Assembly: GCF_946222605.1 (NCBI RefSeq)
Contig: NZ_CAMIIE010000007.1
Location: 1-64,000 of the forward strand
Length of the DNA: 64,000 bases
From: an uncultured Acidocella sp.
GTDB taxonomy: Bacteria; Pseudomonadota; Alphaproteobacteria; Acetobacterales; Acetobacteraceae
Reading direction: 5' to 3'
Shown piece after piece: positions 7,413 through 17,135 of the stretch. The notes under the pieces were generated by a model that did not search any database, was not told the origin of the DNA, and saw only the letters and a list, made by a program, of their open reading frames with translations. How positions within the stretch are numbered: the first letter of the stretch is position 1; each line of letters opens with the position of its first letter. Both the position numbers and the translations under genes were made by a program.

Positions 7413-8855
7413 TCACGGCGCAAACGGCAATTTGGTCTGAAGCGTCGCCGCGCTCGGCAGGTCCTTGGCCTCGAACCCGCCGCCCAAATCCGCATACAGC
7501 GCGATGCTGGCCAGCAGCCGGTTTTGCTGGATCGACAAGGCCGTCTGCTGGTCGGAAAGCAGCGTCACCTGCGCCGTGACCACCGTGGTGTAATCCACCG
7601 TTCCGGCGCGATACTCATTCAGCGCGATCTGCGCGGCGCGCTGCGCATCCGCCACCGCCCGCGCCTGCACCTGTGCCTGCGCCGCATAGATCTGCAGATC
7701 GGAGAGATCCGTCTCCACCGCCTGGAAGGCGCTCAGCACGGTCTGGCGATACGTCTCAACACTCTCCAGATACCCCGCCTTCGCCGCCGCCACCGCCTGC
7801 GCGCGTGCGCCGCCCTCGAACAAATCCCCGGTCGCCGAAGCGCCCAACGACCACAGCGCGTTGGAGGCGCTGAACAGCGCGCCGATCGGCGTTGCCGAAA
7901 ACCCGCCCAGCGCCGAGAGGCTGAGATCCGGATAATATGCCCCCACCGCCACGCCGATATTGGCATTCTGCTCGGCCATGCTCCGCTCCGCGGCGGCGAT
8001 GTCGGGCCGGCGTTCCAGCAGCGTGCTCGGCACCTGCGGCGGCGCCACCGGCACGCTGGCGATCTGCGGCCCGTCCGGGATGGAGAGATCCGCCGGCGCA
8101 TGGCCGGTCAGCAGCGCGATCGCATGCTCATATTGCGCCCGTGTCGCCAGCTCGGAAATCAGGCTGGACCGCGCCCCGTCAAGCGCCGTCTGCGCCGTCA
8201 GCACATCCGATTGCGAAACGGTGCCGGCATCATATTTGTTCTGGGTGATTCGCAGGCTGTCCTGATAGGCGGTGATGGTCTGGTTCAGCAGCGCGATATT
8301 CGCATCCGCCGTGCGCAGATACACATAATCCTCCGCCAGGCTGGCCTGGGCGCTGAGCGTGGCATTGGCGAGGTCGGCCGCACTCACCTGCGCGGCGGCG
8401 ACATCGCTTTGCACCTGGCGGCGGATCTTGCCCCAGATATCCGGCGTCCAGCTCGCCTGCCCCTCGAACGTGCCGGAGGTTTTCGGCCCGCTCGCCCCCC
8501 CAAGGCTGCCGGAACTGCCCCCCTGCCCGCTGCGCGTGGCGCTGCCGGTGAGCGCCAGCGTCGGGAACAGATTGCCGCGCGCTTCCTGCGCCAGCGCCAC
8601 CGCCTGCTGGTAGGCGTAGAAATCCGCCGCCAGCGCGGCGTTGTTCACCGCCACCTGGGCTTCGAGCTGATCCAGCGTCGGGTCCTGGAAATTCCGCCAC
8701 CATTGGCCCTTCGGCGCGCCATCCGCCGGCTGCGCCTGCACCCAGCCCGGCGCGGTCTTATAGCCGGCGGGCACCGCCAGCTTCGGCTTCTGGTAATTCG
8801 GCCCGACCATGCAACCCGAGAGGGCAAACAGGCCGACAAACGCAATCCGCCTCAT
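7413..8855 (-). CDS. Outer-membrane efflux lipoprotein (NodT/OprM family)
   Basis: This 480-residue protein is the outer-membrane channel of a tripartite RND pump. The N-terminus has a lipoprotein signal peptide with lipobox LSGC, followed by MVGPNYQKP, typical of the NodT/OprM group. Two long outer-membrane efflux (OEP) repeats with coiled-coil hairpins fill the remainder. It is the last gene of the four-gene efflux operon and overlaps the upstream pump gene by four bases. The substrate range of the pump is unknown. Confidence 0.93.
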   Translation of the reverse strand: MRRIAFVGLFALSGCMVGPNYQKPKLAVPAGYKTAPGWVQAQPADGAPKGQWWRNFQDPTLDQLEAQVAVNNAALAADFYAYQQAVALAQEARGNLFPTLALTGSATRSGQGGSSGSLGGASGPKTSGTFEGQASWTPDIWGKIRRQVQSDVAAAQVSAADLANATLSAQASLAEDYVYLRTADANIALLNQTITAYQDSLRITQNKYDAGTVSQSDVLTAQTALDGARSSLISELATRAQYEHAIALLTGHAPADLSIPDGPQIASVPVAPPQVPSTLLERRPDIAAAERSMAEQNANIGVAVGAYYPDLSLSALGGFSATPIGALFSASNALWSLGASATGDLFEGGARAQAVAAAKAGYLESVETYRQTVLSAFQAVETDLSDLQIYAAQAQVQARAVADAQRAAQIALNEYRAGTVDYTTVVTAQVTLLSDQQTALSIQQNRLLASIALYADLGGGFEAKDLPSAATLQTKLPFAP

Positions 8856-11800
8856 GGCGCCTCCACAATGCTACCTGAACGCGGCGCGGCCTTGTCACGC
8901 CCGCCGCGCAGTTTCGTGCCCAGCCGTTCCAGCCACAGATACAGAACCGGCGTGGTGTAAAGTGTCAGCGCCTGGCTCACCAGCAACCCGCCAATGATGG
9001 TCAGCCCCAGCGGCTGGCGCAAGCTCGCCCCCTGGCCGATGCCGATGGCCAGCGGCAACGCCCCCAGCACGGCGGCGAAGGTGGTCATCATGATCGGCCG
9101 GAAGCGCAGCACGGCGGCGCGGAAAATCGCCTCCTCGGGCGCAATCCCCTCGCCACGCTGCAACGCCAGGGCGAAATCGATCATCAGAATCGCGTTCTTC
9201 TTCACGATACCGATCAGCAAAATCACGCCGATCAGCGCGATGATGGTCAGCGGCGTGTTCAGCATCAGCAGGAACAAGGTGGCGCCAATGCCGGCCGAGG
9301 GAATGGTGGAGAGAATGGTCAGCGGATGGATGGTGCTCTCATAGAGAATGCCCAGCACGATATAGACCGCCGCCAGCGCCGCCAGAATGATCAGCTTCTC
9401 CGAGGATTGCGAGGATTGGAACGCCGCCGCCGTACCGGCGAAACTGCCCTTGATGCTCAGCGGCACATCGAGATCGCTCATCGTCTTCTGGATCTCCGCC
9501 GCTGCCGTACCCAGCGCCGTGCCGCCGGGCAGCGAGAAGGAGATCGTCGCCGCCAGCTGCCCGCCCTGATGGTTCACCGAAATCGGCGTCGTCCCCGGCG
9601 CCACCGTCGCGAAGGCGGCGAGCGGCACCATGGTTTCCTTGTTGGTGCTCACCGCGGTGCCGGAGGAGGAATTCTTGCTGCCGGAAATCGCGTTGATGGC
9701 GGCATTGGTGGCGCTGTCCAGCGCCACGCTGCTGGTGAGGCTGCTCGCGCTCGTACTGGTGCCGCTACTCACCGCCCCGGCGGCGAGCTGGGTGGAGCTG
9801 GTGCCGCTGGCGCTGCCGCCGGAGGTGCTGACATAGATGCGTTTCAGATCATTCGGCGTCTGCTGGTATTGCGGGGCGAATTCCATCACCACCTCATACT
9901 GGTTCAGCTCATTATAGATGGTGGAGACCGTCCGCTGGCCGAACGCATCGTAAAGCGTCGCGTCGATCTGCTGCGGCGTCAGCCCCAGCCGCGATGCCTG
10001 GGCGCGGTCGATCTTGATGTCGGTCTCCAGCCCGCCAGTCTGCATATCCGAATTCACATCCAGCAACGCCTTGTCCTGCTTCAGCGCGGCGACGATCTTC
10101 GGCACCCAGCTCTGCAGCGTCGCGGCATCATCGCTGGTCAATGTGTACTGATATTCGGCATTGCTCTGCCGCCCGCCGACGCGCAAATCCTGTGCCGGCA
10201 CCAGGAAGGTCTGCGCCCCGGGAATTTTCGCCAGTTGCGGGCGCAGCCGCGCCACAATCGCGGTGGCGGAGAGATGCCGCTCGCTGAGCGGCTTCAGCGT
10301 GATGAACATCATCGCCGTATTGGTCGAGCGCCCGCCGGTGAACCCGGCCGCCGAGGCCACGGCCGGGTCCTTCTGGATGATCGCCTGCGCCTGCTTCAAC
10401 TTCGCCGACATCGCCGCGAAGCTGGTGGATTGGTCGGCCTGGATATTGCCGATGATCATCCCGGTATCCTGCTCCGGGAAAAACCCTTTCGGCACCACCA
10501 CGAACAGCACCAGGTTGAGGATGATGGTAACCAGGAAGCCGAACCCGATCAGCCGCGAATGGCGCAGCGCCCAGCGCAGCGAACGCTCATAGCCATCGCG
10601 CGCGGCGGTGAAGCCGCGCTCCATCGTCTCCAGCACCCGCCGCTTGCGCGCTGGCTCATGTGAGGGCGGCTTCAGCAGCAGCGCGCAAAGCATCGGCGTG
10701 ATGGTCAGCGAGACGATCAGCGAAATGATGATCGCCAGCGACAGCGTCACCGCGAACTCCCTGAACAACATGCCAAGCAGCCCCGGCATCAGCAAAATCG
10801 GCACGAACACCGCGATCAGCGACAGGCTCATCGAGAGCACGGTGAAGCCGACCTCGGCCCCGCCTTTCAGCGCCGCATCCAGCGGGCTCATCCCGTCTTC
10901 CAGATGCCGCATGGTGTTTTCCACCACCACCACCGCGTCATCCACCACGAAGCCGGTGGCGATGGTCAGCGCCATCAGCGACAGATTATCGATGGAAAAC
11001 CCCAGCAGATACATCGGCCCGAAAGTGCCGATGATCGAAACCGGCACCGCCAGCCCGGGGATCAGCGTGGCGCGCGGCGAGCGCAGAAACAGGAACACCA
11101 CCCCCACCACCAGCAGCACGGCGATGAACAAGGTCCGCTCGGTATCGTCCACGGCGGCGCGGATGGACTGGCTGCGATCCATCGCCACACCGATATGCAC
11201 CGAAGGCGGCAAGGCGGCCCGCAAGGTCGGCAGCAGCTTTTTGATGTCATCGACGGTGTTGATGATATTCGCATCCGGCGTGGCATGGACAATCACCAGC
11301 ACCGCATGCTTGCCGTTATAATAGCCGGCATTCTGGGTGTTCTCGACCGAGTTGCGCACATCCGCGACATCGGAGAGCTTCACCGCCTGGCCATCGCGAT
11401 AGGCGATCACCAGCCCGCGATATTGCGCCGCCGTCGTCGCCTGGTCGTTGGTATAGAGCTGATAGCGGTTGGGGCCGACATCGAAATAGCCTTTCGGCGC
11501 ATTCGCGTTGGCGCCGGCGAGGGCGGCGCGCACATCCTCAAGCCCGATGCCATATTGCGCCAGCTTCCCCGGCTGCAACTCAACGCGCACCGCCGGCAGC
11601 GCCGAGCCGCCCAGTTCCACCTCGCCCACGCCGGAGATCTGGGAGAATTGCTGCTCCAGCACGGTATCGGCGGAATCATAAAGCTGCGCCGGCGTCATCG
11701 TATCCGAGGTGAGTGCGAGCACCATGATCGGAATATCGGCCGGGTTGAATTCGTGATAGGTCGGGTTGGCGCGCAGGCTCGTCGGCAGATCCGCCCGCGC

Positions 11801-12142
11801 CGCCTGGATCGCCGCCTCGGTGTCGCGCGCCGCACCATCGATATTCCGGTCCAGCCCGAATTGCAGCGTGATGCGCGTGCTGCCAATCCCGGATTGGCTG
11901 GTCATCTCCGTCACATCCGCAATCGCGCCGAGATGTCGCTCCAAAGGTGCCGCCACGGTCGAGGCCATGGTGTCAGGGCTGGCGCCGGCCATCTGCGCCA
12001 TGATCTGGATGGTTGGAAAGGCGATCTTCGGCAGCGGCGCCACCGGCATGCGGGTGAAGGCCAGCATGCCGGAAAGCGCGATGCCGATGGTCAGCAAGAT
12101 GCTGGCCACCGGCCGGCGAATGAAGATCGCCGGGATATTCAT
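8852..12142 (-). CDS. RND multidrug efflux pump subunit, MdtC-like
   Basis: This inner-membrane proton-driven drug exporter has 1096 residues. The 12-helix RND layout is visible, with RRPVASILLTIG at the N-terminus and GFVVDDAVVVVENTMRH, carrying the conserved proton-relay aspartates, near residue 405. Similarity and order make it the second (MdtC-like) subunit of a heteromeric pump. It is about 60 residues longer than usual because of a Ser/Thr/Gly/Ala-rich insert in the second periplasmic loop (about 9640-9835), starting after STSGG and ending before NKETMVPL. Start and stop overlap both neighbours by four bases. Confidence 0.92.
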   Translation of the reverse strand: MNIPAIFIRRPVASILLTIGIALSGMLAFTRMPVAPLPKIAFPTIQIMAQMAGASPDTMASTVAAPLERHLGAIADVTEMTSQSGIGSTRITLQFGLDRNIDGAARDTEAAIQAARADLPTSLRANPTYHEFNPADIPIMVLALTSDTMTPAQLYDSADTVLEQQFSQISGVGEVELGGSALPAVRVELQPGKLAQYGIGLEDVRAALAGANANAPKGYFDVGPNRYQLYTNDQATTAAQYRGLVIAYRDGQAVKLSDVADVRNSVENTQNAGYYNGKHAVLVIVHATPDANIINTVDDIKKLLPTLRAALPPSVHIGVAMDRSQSIRAAVDDTERTLFIAVLLVVGVVFLFLRSPRATLIPGLAVPVSIIGTFGPMYLLGFSIDNLSLMALTIATGFVVDDAVVVVENTMRHLEDGMSPLDAALKGGAEVGFTVLSMSLSLIAVFVPILLMPGLLGMLFREFAVTLSLAIIISLIVSLTITPMLCALLLKPPSHEPARKRRVLETMERGFTAARDGYERSLRWALRHSRLIGFGFLVTIILNLVLFVVVPKGFFPEQDTGMIIGNIQADQSTSFAAMSAKLKQAQAIIQKDPAVASAAGFTGGRSTNTAMMFITLKPLSERHLSATAIVARLRPQLAKIPGAQTFLVPAQDLRVGGRQSNAEYQYTLTSDDAATLQSWVPKIVAALKQDKALLDVNSDMQTGGLETDIKIDRAQASRLGLTPQQIDATLYDAFGQRTVSTIYNELNQYEVVMEFAPQYQQTPNDLKRIYVSTSGGSASGTSSTQLAAGAVSSGTSTSASSLTSSVALDSATNAAINAISGSKNSSSGTAVSTNKETMVPLAAFATVAPGTTPISVNHQGGQLAATISFSLPGGTALGTAAAEIQKTMSDLDVPLSIKGSFAGTAAAFQSSQSSEKLIILAALAAVYIVLGILYESTIHPLTILSTIPSAGIGATLFLLMLNTPLTIIALIGVILLIGIVKKNAILMIDFALALQRGEGIAPEEAIFRAAVLRFRPIMMTTFAAVLGALPLAIGIGQGASLRQPLGLTIIGGLLVSQALTLYTTPVLYLWLERLGTKLRGGRDKAAPRSGSIVEAP

Positions 12143-15100
12143 GCGCGCTGCCCGCGCAGCCGCACCGCCAGAGCCTCAAAGGCGAGATAGATCACCGGCG
12201 TGGTGAACAAAGTGAGCACCTGGCTGACCAGCAGACCGCCGACGATGGCCAGCCCCAAAGGTGCGCGCAGCTCAGAGCCCATGCCGCCGCCAAAGATCAG
12301 CGGCAGCCCGGCCAGCAAGGCGGCCAGCGTCGTCATCAAAATCGGCCGGAAGCGCAGCAGCGCCGCCTCATAAATCGCCTCGCGCGGCGCTTTGCCTTCA
12401 TGGCGCTGCGCCTGCAAGGCGAAATCGATCATCATGATCGCGTTCTTCTTCACGATGCCGATCAGCAGCACGATACCGATAATCCCGATCACCCCCAGCC
12501 CGTCGCCCGCCAGCCACAGAAACAGCAGCGCGCCGATGCCCGCGGATGGCAGCGTCGAGAGAATGGTCACCGGATGCACGAAGCTCTCATAGAGCACGCC
12601 CAGCACGATATAGACCGCGATGATCGCCGCGATCAGCAGATAGACCTCGTTGGAGAGCGAGCTCTGGAACTGCGCCGCGGCGCCCTGGAAGGAGGTCTGC
12701 ATCGCGGTTGGCAGCTTCACCTGCGTCTCCGCCCGCTTGATCGCATTCACCGCCTCACCAAGCGTCGCCCCTTGCGCCACGTTGAAGGAGATGGTCGTGG
12801 CCGGGAACTGGCCCAGATGCTCCACCACCAGCGGCACTTTCTGCACGCTGAAGCTGGCGATGGCCGAAAGCGGCACCACCCCGCCGCTCGAAGAGGAGGA
12901 GGGCAGATAGATGTTCCCCAGCGAGGCGATGGAGGTCATCTTATCCGCCGGCACGCCCATGATCACGCGGAACTGGTTGCTCTGGGTGAAAATGGTGGAA
13001 ATGATGCGCTGGCCGAAAGCATCGTACAGCGCGCTATCCACCGTCGCCGGGGTGATGCCGTAGCGCGCCGCATTGGCGCGGTTGATGTCGATATAAACCG
13101 AATTGCCCGCCGCCTGCAGCCCGCTCGCCACACCGGTGATCTGCGGCAGGCTCTGCAGCTTCGCCATCAGCTTCGGCACGTAGCTGGTGAAATCCCCGCT
13201 ATTCGGGTCCTCCAGCACGAATTGATACTGCGTCGGCGAAACACTTGTATCCAACGTCAGGCTCTGCACCGGCTGCAGGAACAGAGCGATGCCCGGCACT
13301 CCCGCCACCTCGCGGTTCAGGCGCGGGATCAGCGCGCTGGCGGAAAGGCTGCGCTCGCTCTTTGGTTTCAGATTGATCAGAAAGCGGCCCTGGTTCAGCG
13401 TGGTGTTGGTGCCATCCACGCCGATATAGCTGGTCAGGCTGACCACGTCCGGGTCTTTCAGCAACGCATCGGCCAACTGCTGCTGGTGCTGCGCCATCGC
13501 CGCGTAGGAGGTGCTCTGTGCCCCCTGGCTGATGCCCTGGATCTGCCCGGTATCCTGCACCGGAAAGAAGCTTTTCGGAATGAACACATACATCAGCCCG
13601 GTCAGCGCCAGCGTCGCGACAAACACCGCCAATGTCAGCCGCGCATGCGCCAGCACCCAGCTCAGCCCGCGCCCATAGGCGGCGACGATGCGCGCGAATT
13701 GCCGCTCCGCCCAGAGCGCGATCCGCCCCGGCCGCTCCTGCGCATGCTCATGGAGAATCCGCGAGCACAGCATCGGCACCAAAGTCAGCGACACCACCGC
13801 CGAAATCACGATGGTCACCGCCAGCGTCACCGCGAATTCGGAGAAGAGCCGCCCGGTGACATCGCCCATGAACAAAAGCGGGATCAGCACCGCGATCAGC
13901 GAGACGGTGAGCGAGATGATGGTAAAGCCCATCTGCCCCGCCCCTTTCAGCGCCGCCTGCATCGGGCTCTCGCCCATCTCCAGATAGCGGGCGATATTCT
14001 CGATCATCACGATGCTGTCATCCACCACGAAGCCGGTCGCGACGATCAGCGCCATCAGCGAGAGATTATCGATCGAGTAGCCGCACAGATACATCACCGC
14101 CAGCGTGCCGATCAGCGATACCGGCACAGAGATGCTGGGGATCACGGTTGCCCGCAAACTGCCCAGGAACAGATAGATGACGGCGACGACAAGGAAGATC
14201 GAAAGCAGCAGCTCGAATTCGGCATCGCGCACGGAGGCGCGGATGGAGGTGGTGCCGTCGCTGACCACCTGAATATCCATCGCCGGCGGCAGCCCTTGGG
14301 TGAGCGTCGGCAAGGCCCGCTTGATCGCATCCACCGTCTTGATCACGTTGGCGTTCGGCTGGCGCTGCACATTCAGAATAATCGCCGGCGTCCTGTTCAC
14401 CCAGGCGCCCAGCTCGGCATTTTCCGGCGCGGAGACCACCTTGGCGACATTCTTCAGGAAAACCGGCGTGCCGTTCTTATAGGCGATGACCAGGTTATTA
14501 TATTGCGACGCATCGGTGATCTGGTCATTGTCATTGATCGTGTAATTCTGCACCGGGCCGGAGAAGCTGCCCTTCGGCGAATTGACGTTGAGATTGGCGA
14601 TATCGGTGCGGACATTATCGATGGAAATGCCGTAGGCAGCGAGCGCCTGCGGGTTCACCTCGACGCGGATCGCCGGCTCGTTGCCGCCCGCGAGGCTGAC
14701 CAGACCGACCCCCGAAATCTCGGAAATCTTCGAGGCCAGGCGTGAATTCACCAGACGCTGCACATCGATGAGGTTCATCGTCTTCGAGGTGATCGCCAGC
14801 GTCATGATCGGCGCGTCGGCCGGGTTCACCTTGTTGTAGATCGGCGGCGCCGGCAGGTCGGAGGGCAGCAGATTGCCCGCCGCATTGATCGCCGCCTGCA
14901 CCTCCTGCTCGGCCACATCCAGGCTGAGCGAAAGGTCGAATTGCAGCGTGATCACCGAGGCCCCGGCCGAGCTCTGGCTCGACATCTGGTTGAGCCCCTG
15001 CATCTCGCCCAGCTGGCGCTCCAGCGGTGCGGTGATGGAGGTGCTCACCACGTCCGGCGAGGCGCCGGGATAGAAGGTCTCCACCTCGATGGTGGGATAA

Positions 15101-15222
15101 TTCACATCCGGCAGTGCCGCGACCGGCAGATATTGAAACGCCACCAGCCCGACCAGCACGAAGGCGATCATCAGCAGCGATGTCGCGACCGGCCGAAGGA
15201 TGAAAAGCCGGGACGGGTTCAC
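12139..15222 (-). CDS. RND multidrug efflux pump subunit, MdtB-like
   Basis: This 1027-residue inner-membrane RND transporter has normal length. It opens with SRLFILRPVATSLLMIAF and carries GFVVDDSIVMIENIARY near residue 400, with the paired aspartates of the proton relay. It lacks the low-complexity insert of its partner. Its stop overlaps the MdtC-like start (ATGA) and its start overlaps the adaptor stop, so a fixed subunit ratio by coupled translation is likely. By analogy with MdtABC it should form a mixed trimer with the downstream pump. Confidence 0.93.
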   Translation of the reverse strand: MNPSRLFILRPVATSLLMIAFVLVGLVAFQYLPVAALPDVNYPTIEVETFYPGASPDVVSTSITAPLERQLGEMQGLNQMSSQSSAGASVITLQFDLSLSLDVAEQEVQAAINAAGNLLPSDLPAPPIYNKVNPADAPIMTLAITSKTMNLIDVQRLVNSRLASKISEISGVGLVSLAGGNEPAIRVEVNPQALAAYGISIDNVRTDIANLNVNSPKGSFSGPVQNYTINDNDQITDASQYNNLVIAYKNGTPVFLKNVAKVVSAPENAELGAWVNRTPAIILNVQRQPNANVIKTVDAIKRALPTLTQGLPPAMDIQVVSDGTTSIRASVRDAEFELLLSIFLVVAVIYLFLGSLRATVIPSISVPVSLIGTLAVMYLCGYSIDNLSLMALIVATGFVVDDSIVMIENIARYLEMGESPMQAALKGAGQMGFTIISLTVSLIAVLIPLLFMGDVTGRLFSEFAVTLAVTIVISAVVSLTLVPMLCSRILHEHAQERPGRIALWAERQFARIVAAYGRGLSWVLAHARLTLAVFVATLALTGLMYVFIPKSFFPVQDTGQIQGISQGAQSTSYAAMAQHQQQLADALLKDPDVVSLTSYIGVDGTNTTLNQGRFLINLKPKSERSLSASALIPRLNREVAGVPGIALFLQPVQSLTLDTSVSPTQYQFVLEDPNSGDFTSYVPKLMAKLQSLPQITGVASGLQAAGNSVYIDINRANAARYGITPATVDSALYDAFGQRIISTIFTQSNQFRVIMGVPADKMTSIASLGNIYLPSSSSSGGVVPLSAIASFSVQKVPLVVEHLGQFPATTISFNVAQGATLGEAVNAIKRAETQVKLPTAMQTSFQGAAAQFQSSLSNEVYLLIAAIIAVYIVLGVLYESFVHPVTILSTLPSAGIGALLFLWLAGDGLGVIGIIGIVLLIGIVKKNAIMMIDFALQAQRHEGKAPREAIYEAALLRFRPILMTTLAALLAGLPLIFGGGMGSELRAPLGLAIVGGLLVSQVLTLFTTPVIYLAFEALAVRLRGQRA

Positions 15223-16466
15223 TGCGCGGCAGCCTGGCCGTTCTGTTTCTTATGCCGCCCCGCATGGGGGCTGCCCTGGGTCGTCGCCGTCGGGGTAACA
15301 TTTTCCTGCGCCCCGTTGATGGTCACGGCCTCGGTACCCGACGGCGTGATCTTGCTGCCATCGGTCAGCCGGTCGACACCATCCACCACCACCTCATCGC
15401 CGGGGCTTACCCCTTTGGTGATGACGGTGTTGATGCCATCGGTCGGCCCGGTGGTCACCGGCACCATCTTCACCGTGTTGTTGGGCTGCACCACATACAC
15501 ATAGGCGCCCGGCGCACCCTCCTGCACCGCGGGGCTGGGCACCAGGGTCGCGTTGCGCAGCGTCTTCACCAGCAGATGCACATTCACGAACTGGTTGGGG
15601 AAGAGCTTATTGTCGGTATTGGCGAAATCCGCGCGCAATTTCACCATCCCGGTGGAGGTGTTCACCTGGTTATCGACGGCCGAGAGCGTGCCCTCCTCCA
15701 GCTTGGTCACATCGTCGCTCTCATAGGCGCTAGCCTGCAGGGTTCGGCCTTGTTCGAGCTGTTCGAGAATCTGCGTCAGATCCTGTTGGGCGACGGAGAA
15801 TTCCACCGTGGTCGGGCTGATCGTGGTCACCACCGCCAGCCCGGTGGAACTGCCGGAGGTGACGTAATTGCCCAGATCCACCAGCCGCAGGCCGATCCGC
15901 CCGGTCACCGGCGAGATGATGTGGCAATAGGCCAGATCGAGCTTGGCGGTGTCGATATTCGCCTGGTCGGATTGCACCAAAGCCGCATCCTGCACCACGG
16001 TGAATTTCTGGTCCGAGACGGTCTGGGCGGAAATGCTGTTCTGTGCCTCCAGCTTCAGATAACGCGCATAGTCGGAGCGCGCCTGGTCTAGGCTGGCCTG
16101 GTCCTTGGCCAGCGCCGCCTGATATTGCTCAAGCTGGATCTGATAGGGGCGCGGGTCGATCTGCACCAGGAACTGGCCCTTCTGGACCATCTGCCCCTCG
16201 GTGAAGGCGATCTGGGTGATATAGCCGGAAATCTGCGGCAGCAGCGTCACCGTCGCGGTGGGGGTCACGGTGCCCAGCTCGTCCAAGGTCACCTGCATCG
16301 GCCCGCTGACCGCCTTGGCGGTGACCACCGATTGCGCGGCCGGGTGATACCCGGCCTGCTTCTGGCCGCTATGGCGCCACCAGATGAAGGCCACCAGGAG
16401 AATGACCACCAGGGCGATGATATAACGCCCCTTGCCGCGCTTGCGCCGCCCTTCGCTTGCCGCCAC
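15219..16466 (-). CDS. Periplasmic adaptor (membrane fusion) protein of the RND pump, MdtA-like
   Basis: This protein of about 415 residues has one N-terminal membrane anchor (IIALVVILLVAFIWW), a lipoyl-like domain split around a coiled-coil hairpin (about residues 60-190), beta-barrel and membrane-proximal domains. It ends in a low-complexity His/Lys/Gln-rich tail. It links the two pumps to the NodT-type channel. GTG 16466 follows an AGGAG about nine bases upstream; an in-frame TTG one codon earlier is possible. It is the first gene of the operon; the roughly 100 bases upstream must hold the promoter, but no convincing boxes stand out. Confidence 0.92.
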   Translation of the reverse strand: MAASEGRRKRGKGRYIIALVVILLVAFIWWRHSGQKQAGYHPAAQSVVTAKAVSGPMQVTLDELGTVTPTATVTLLPQISGYITQIAFTEGQMVQKGQFLVQIDPRPYQIQLEQYQAALAKDQASLDQARSDYARYLKLEAQNSISAQTVSDQKFTVVQDAALVQSDQANIDTAKLDLAYCHIISPVTGRIGLRLVDLGNYVTSGSSTGLAVVTTISPTTVEFSVAQQDLTQILEQLEQGRTLQASAYESDDVTKLEEGTLSAVDNQVNTSTGMVKLRADFANTDNKLFPNQFVNVHLLVKTLRNATLVPSPAVQEGAPGAYVYVVQPNNTVKMVPVTTGPTDGINTVITKGVSPGDEVVVDGVDRLTDGSKITPSGTEAVTINGAQENVTPTATTQGSPHAGRHKKQNGQAAAQ

Positions 16467-16568
16467 CAAAGCCCACTCCTGCTCTCGATCCTGCCTGGTG
16501 CTATACGGACTCCGCCCCTTTTTGTCCCAACATGAACATTAACAGCAGGATGACAAATCGTAACCCGA

Positions 16569-17135
16569 TCAGGGCAGAGAGGTGATCTGGGTGGAAGCGA
16601 GCGGCAGGCCGCTGGCCCAAGGCAGGGCGGCGAAGGCCCCGGTGACGGCAATACTGGCCAGCAGCACCAGCAAAGAGCGCCACACATTCAGCTGCAGCCC
16701 GTTGCGGAACACGAACCAGCGATTCCACAACAGATAGAGCCCGATCAGCCCCAGCACCGCCATCTCCACACGGTCCATCTTCAGCCCGAACTGAACCAGG
16801 ATCGAGCCGATGAAGGCCGCGACCAGAATTGCCGGCAGCACCAGCCAGAAGCACCAGTTCAGCGCCGTGGCGGTGCGCAGCCACAGCTCCCGGCGCCCGA
16901 ACAGCCGGGCGAATTCATAGGTGATGACGGGCAGCGCCAGCACGGTACAAAGCCGCGAAAGCAGCCCCAGCAGCGCGCTTTTCCAATCGCCCGCGACCAG
17001 GCTGAGCAGCGCGCCCACCAACGGAAACGCGATCAACGGCGCCAGCGAGGCGGCAAACGCGTCCTCGCCGGTGCCGAACTCCTCGATGCCTTTGGCGTTG
17101 CCGCGCGCCAGCAGCAGCAGACCGCGCATGATCAT
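16569..17135 (-). CDS. Integral membrane protein of unknown function
   Basis: This protein of about 188 residues has five or six hydrophobic segments: around SLAPLIAFPLVGALLSLVAG, LLGLLSRLCTVLALPVITYEF, CFWLVLPAILVAAFIGSIL, MAVLGLIGLYLLW and LLVLLASIAVTGAFAAL. No catalytic motif is visible. ATG 17135 is chosen because it overlaps the dapE stop (ATGA); a TTG two codons upstream is also in frame. It closes the dapD-dapE run and may simply be carried in that transcript. The Yip1-like or uncharacterised inner-membrane class is the nearest impression, without certainty. Confidence 0.72.
   Translation of the reverse strand: MIMRGLLLLARGNAKGIEEFGTGEDAFAASLAPLIAFPLVGALLSLVAGDWKSALLGLLSRLCTVLALPVITYEFARLFGRRELWLRTATALNWCFWLVLPAILVAAFIGSILVQFGLKMDRVEMAVLGLIGLYLLWNRWFVFRNGLQLNVWRSLLVLLASIAVTGAFAALPWASGLPLASTQITSLP

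Noticed and set aside
7347..8960. 537-codon plus-strand open frame across the outer-membrane channel gene
   Set aside because: It is antisense to a well-supported NodT lipoprotein and has Arg-rich low-complexity composition.
12400..14745. 781-codon plus-strand open frame inside the MdtB-like gene
   Set aside because: It is composed of His/Arg/Gln/Gly-rich sequence from the antisense strand of a clear RND pump. In GC-rich DNA such shadow frames are expected.
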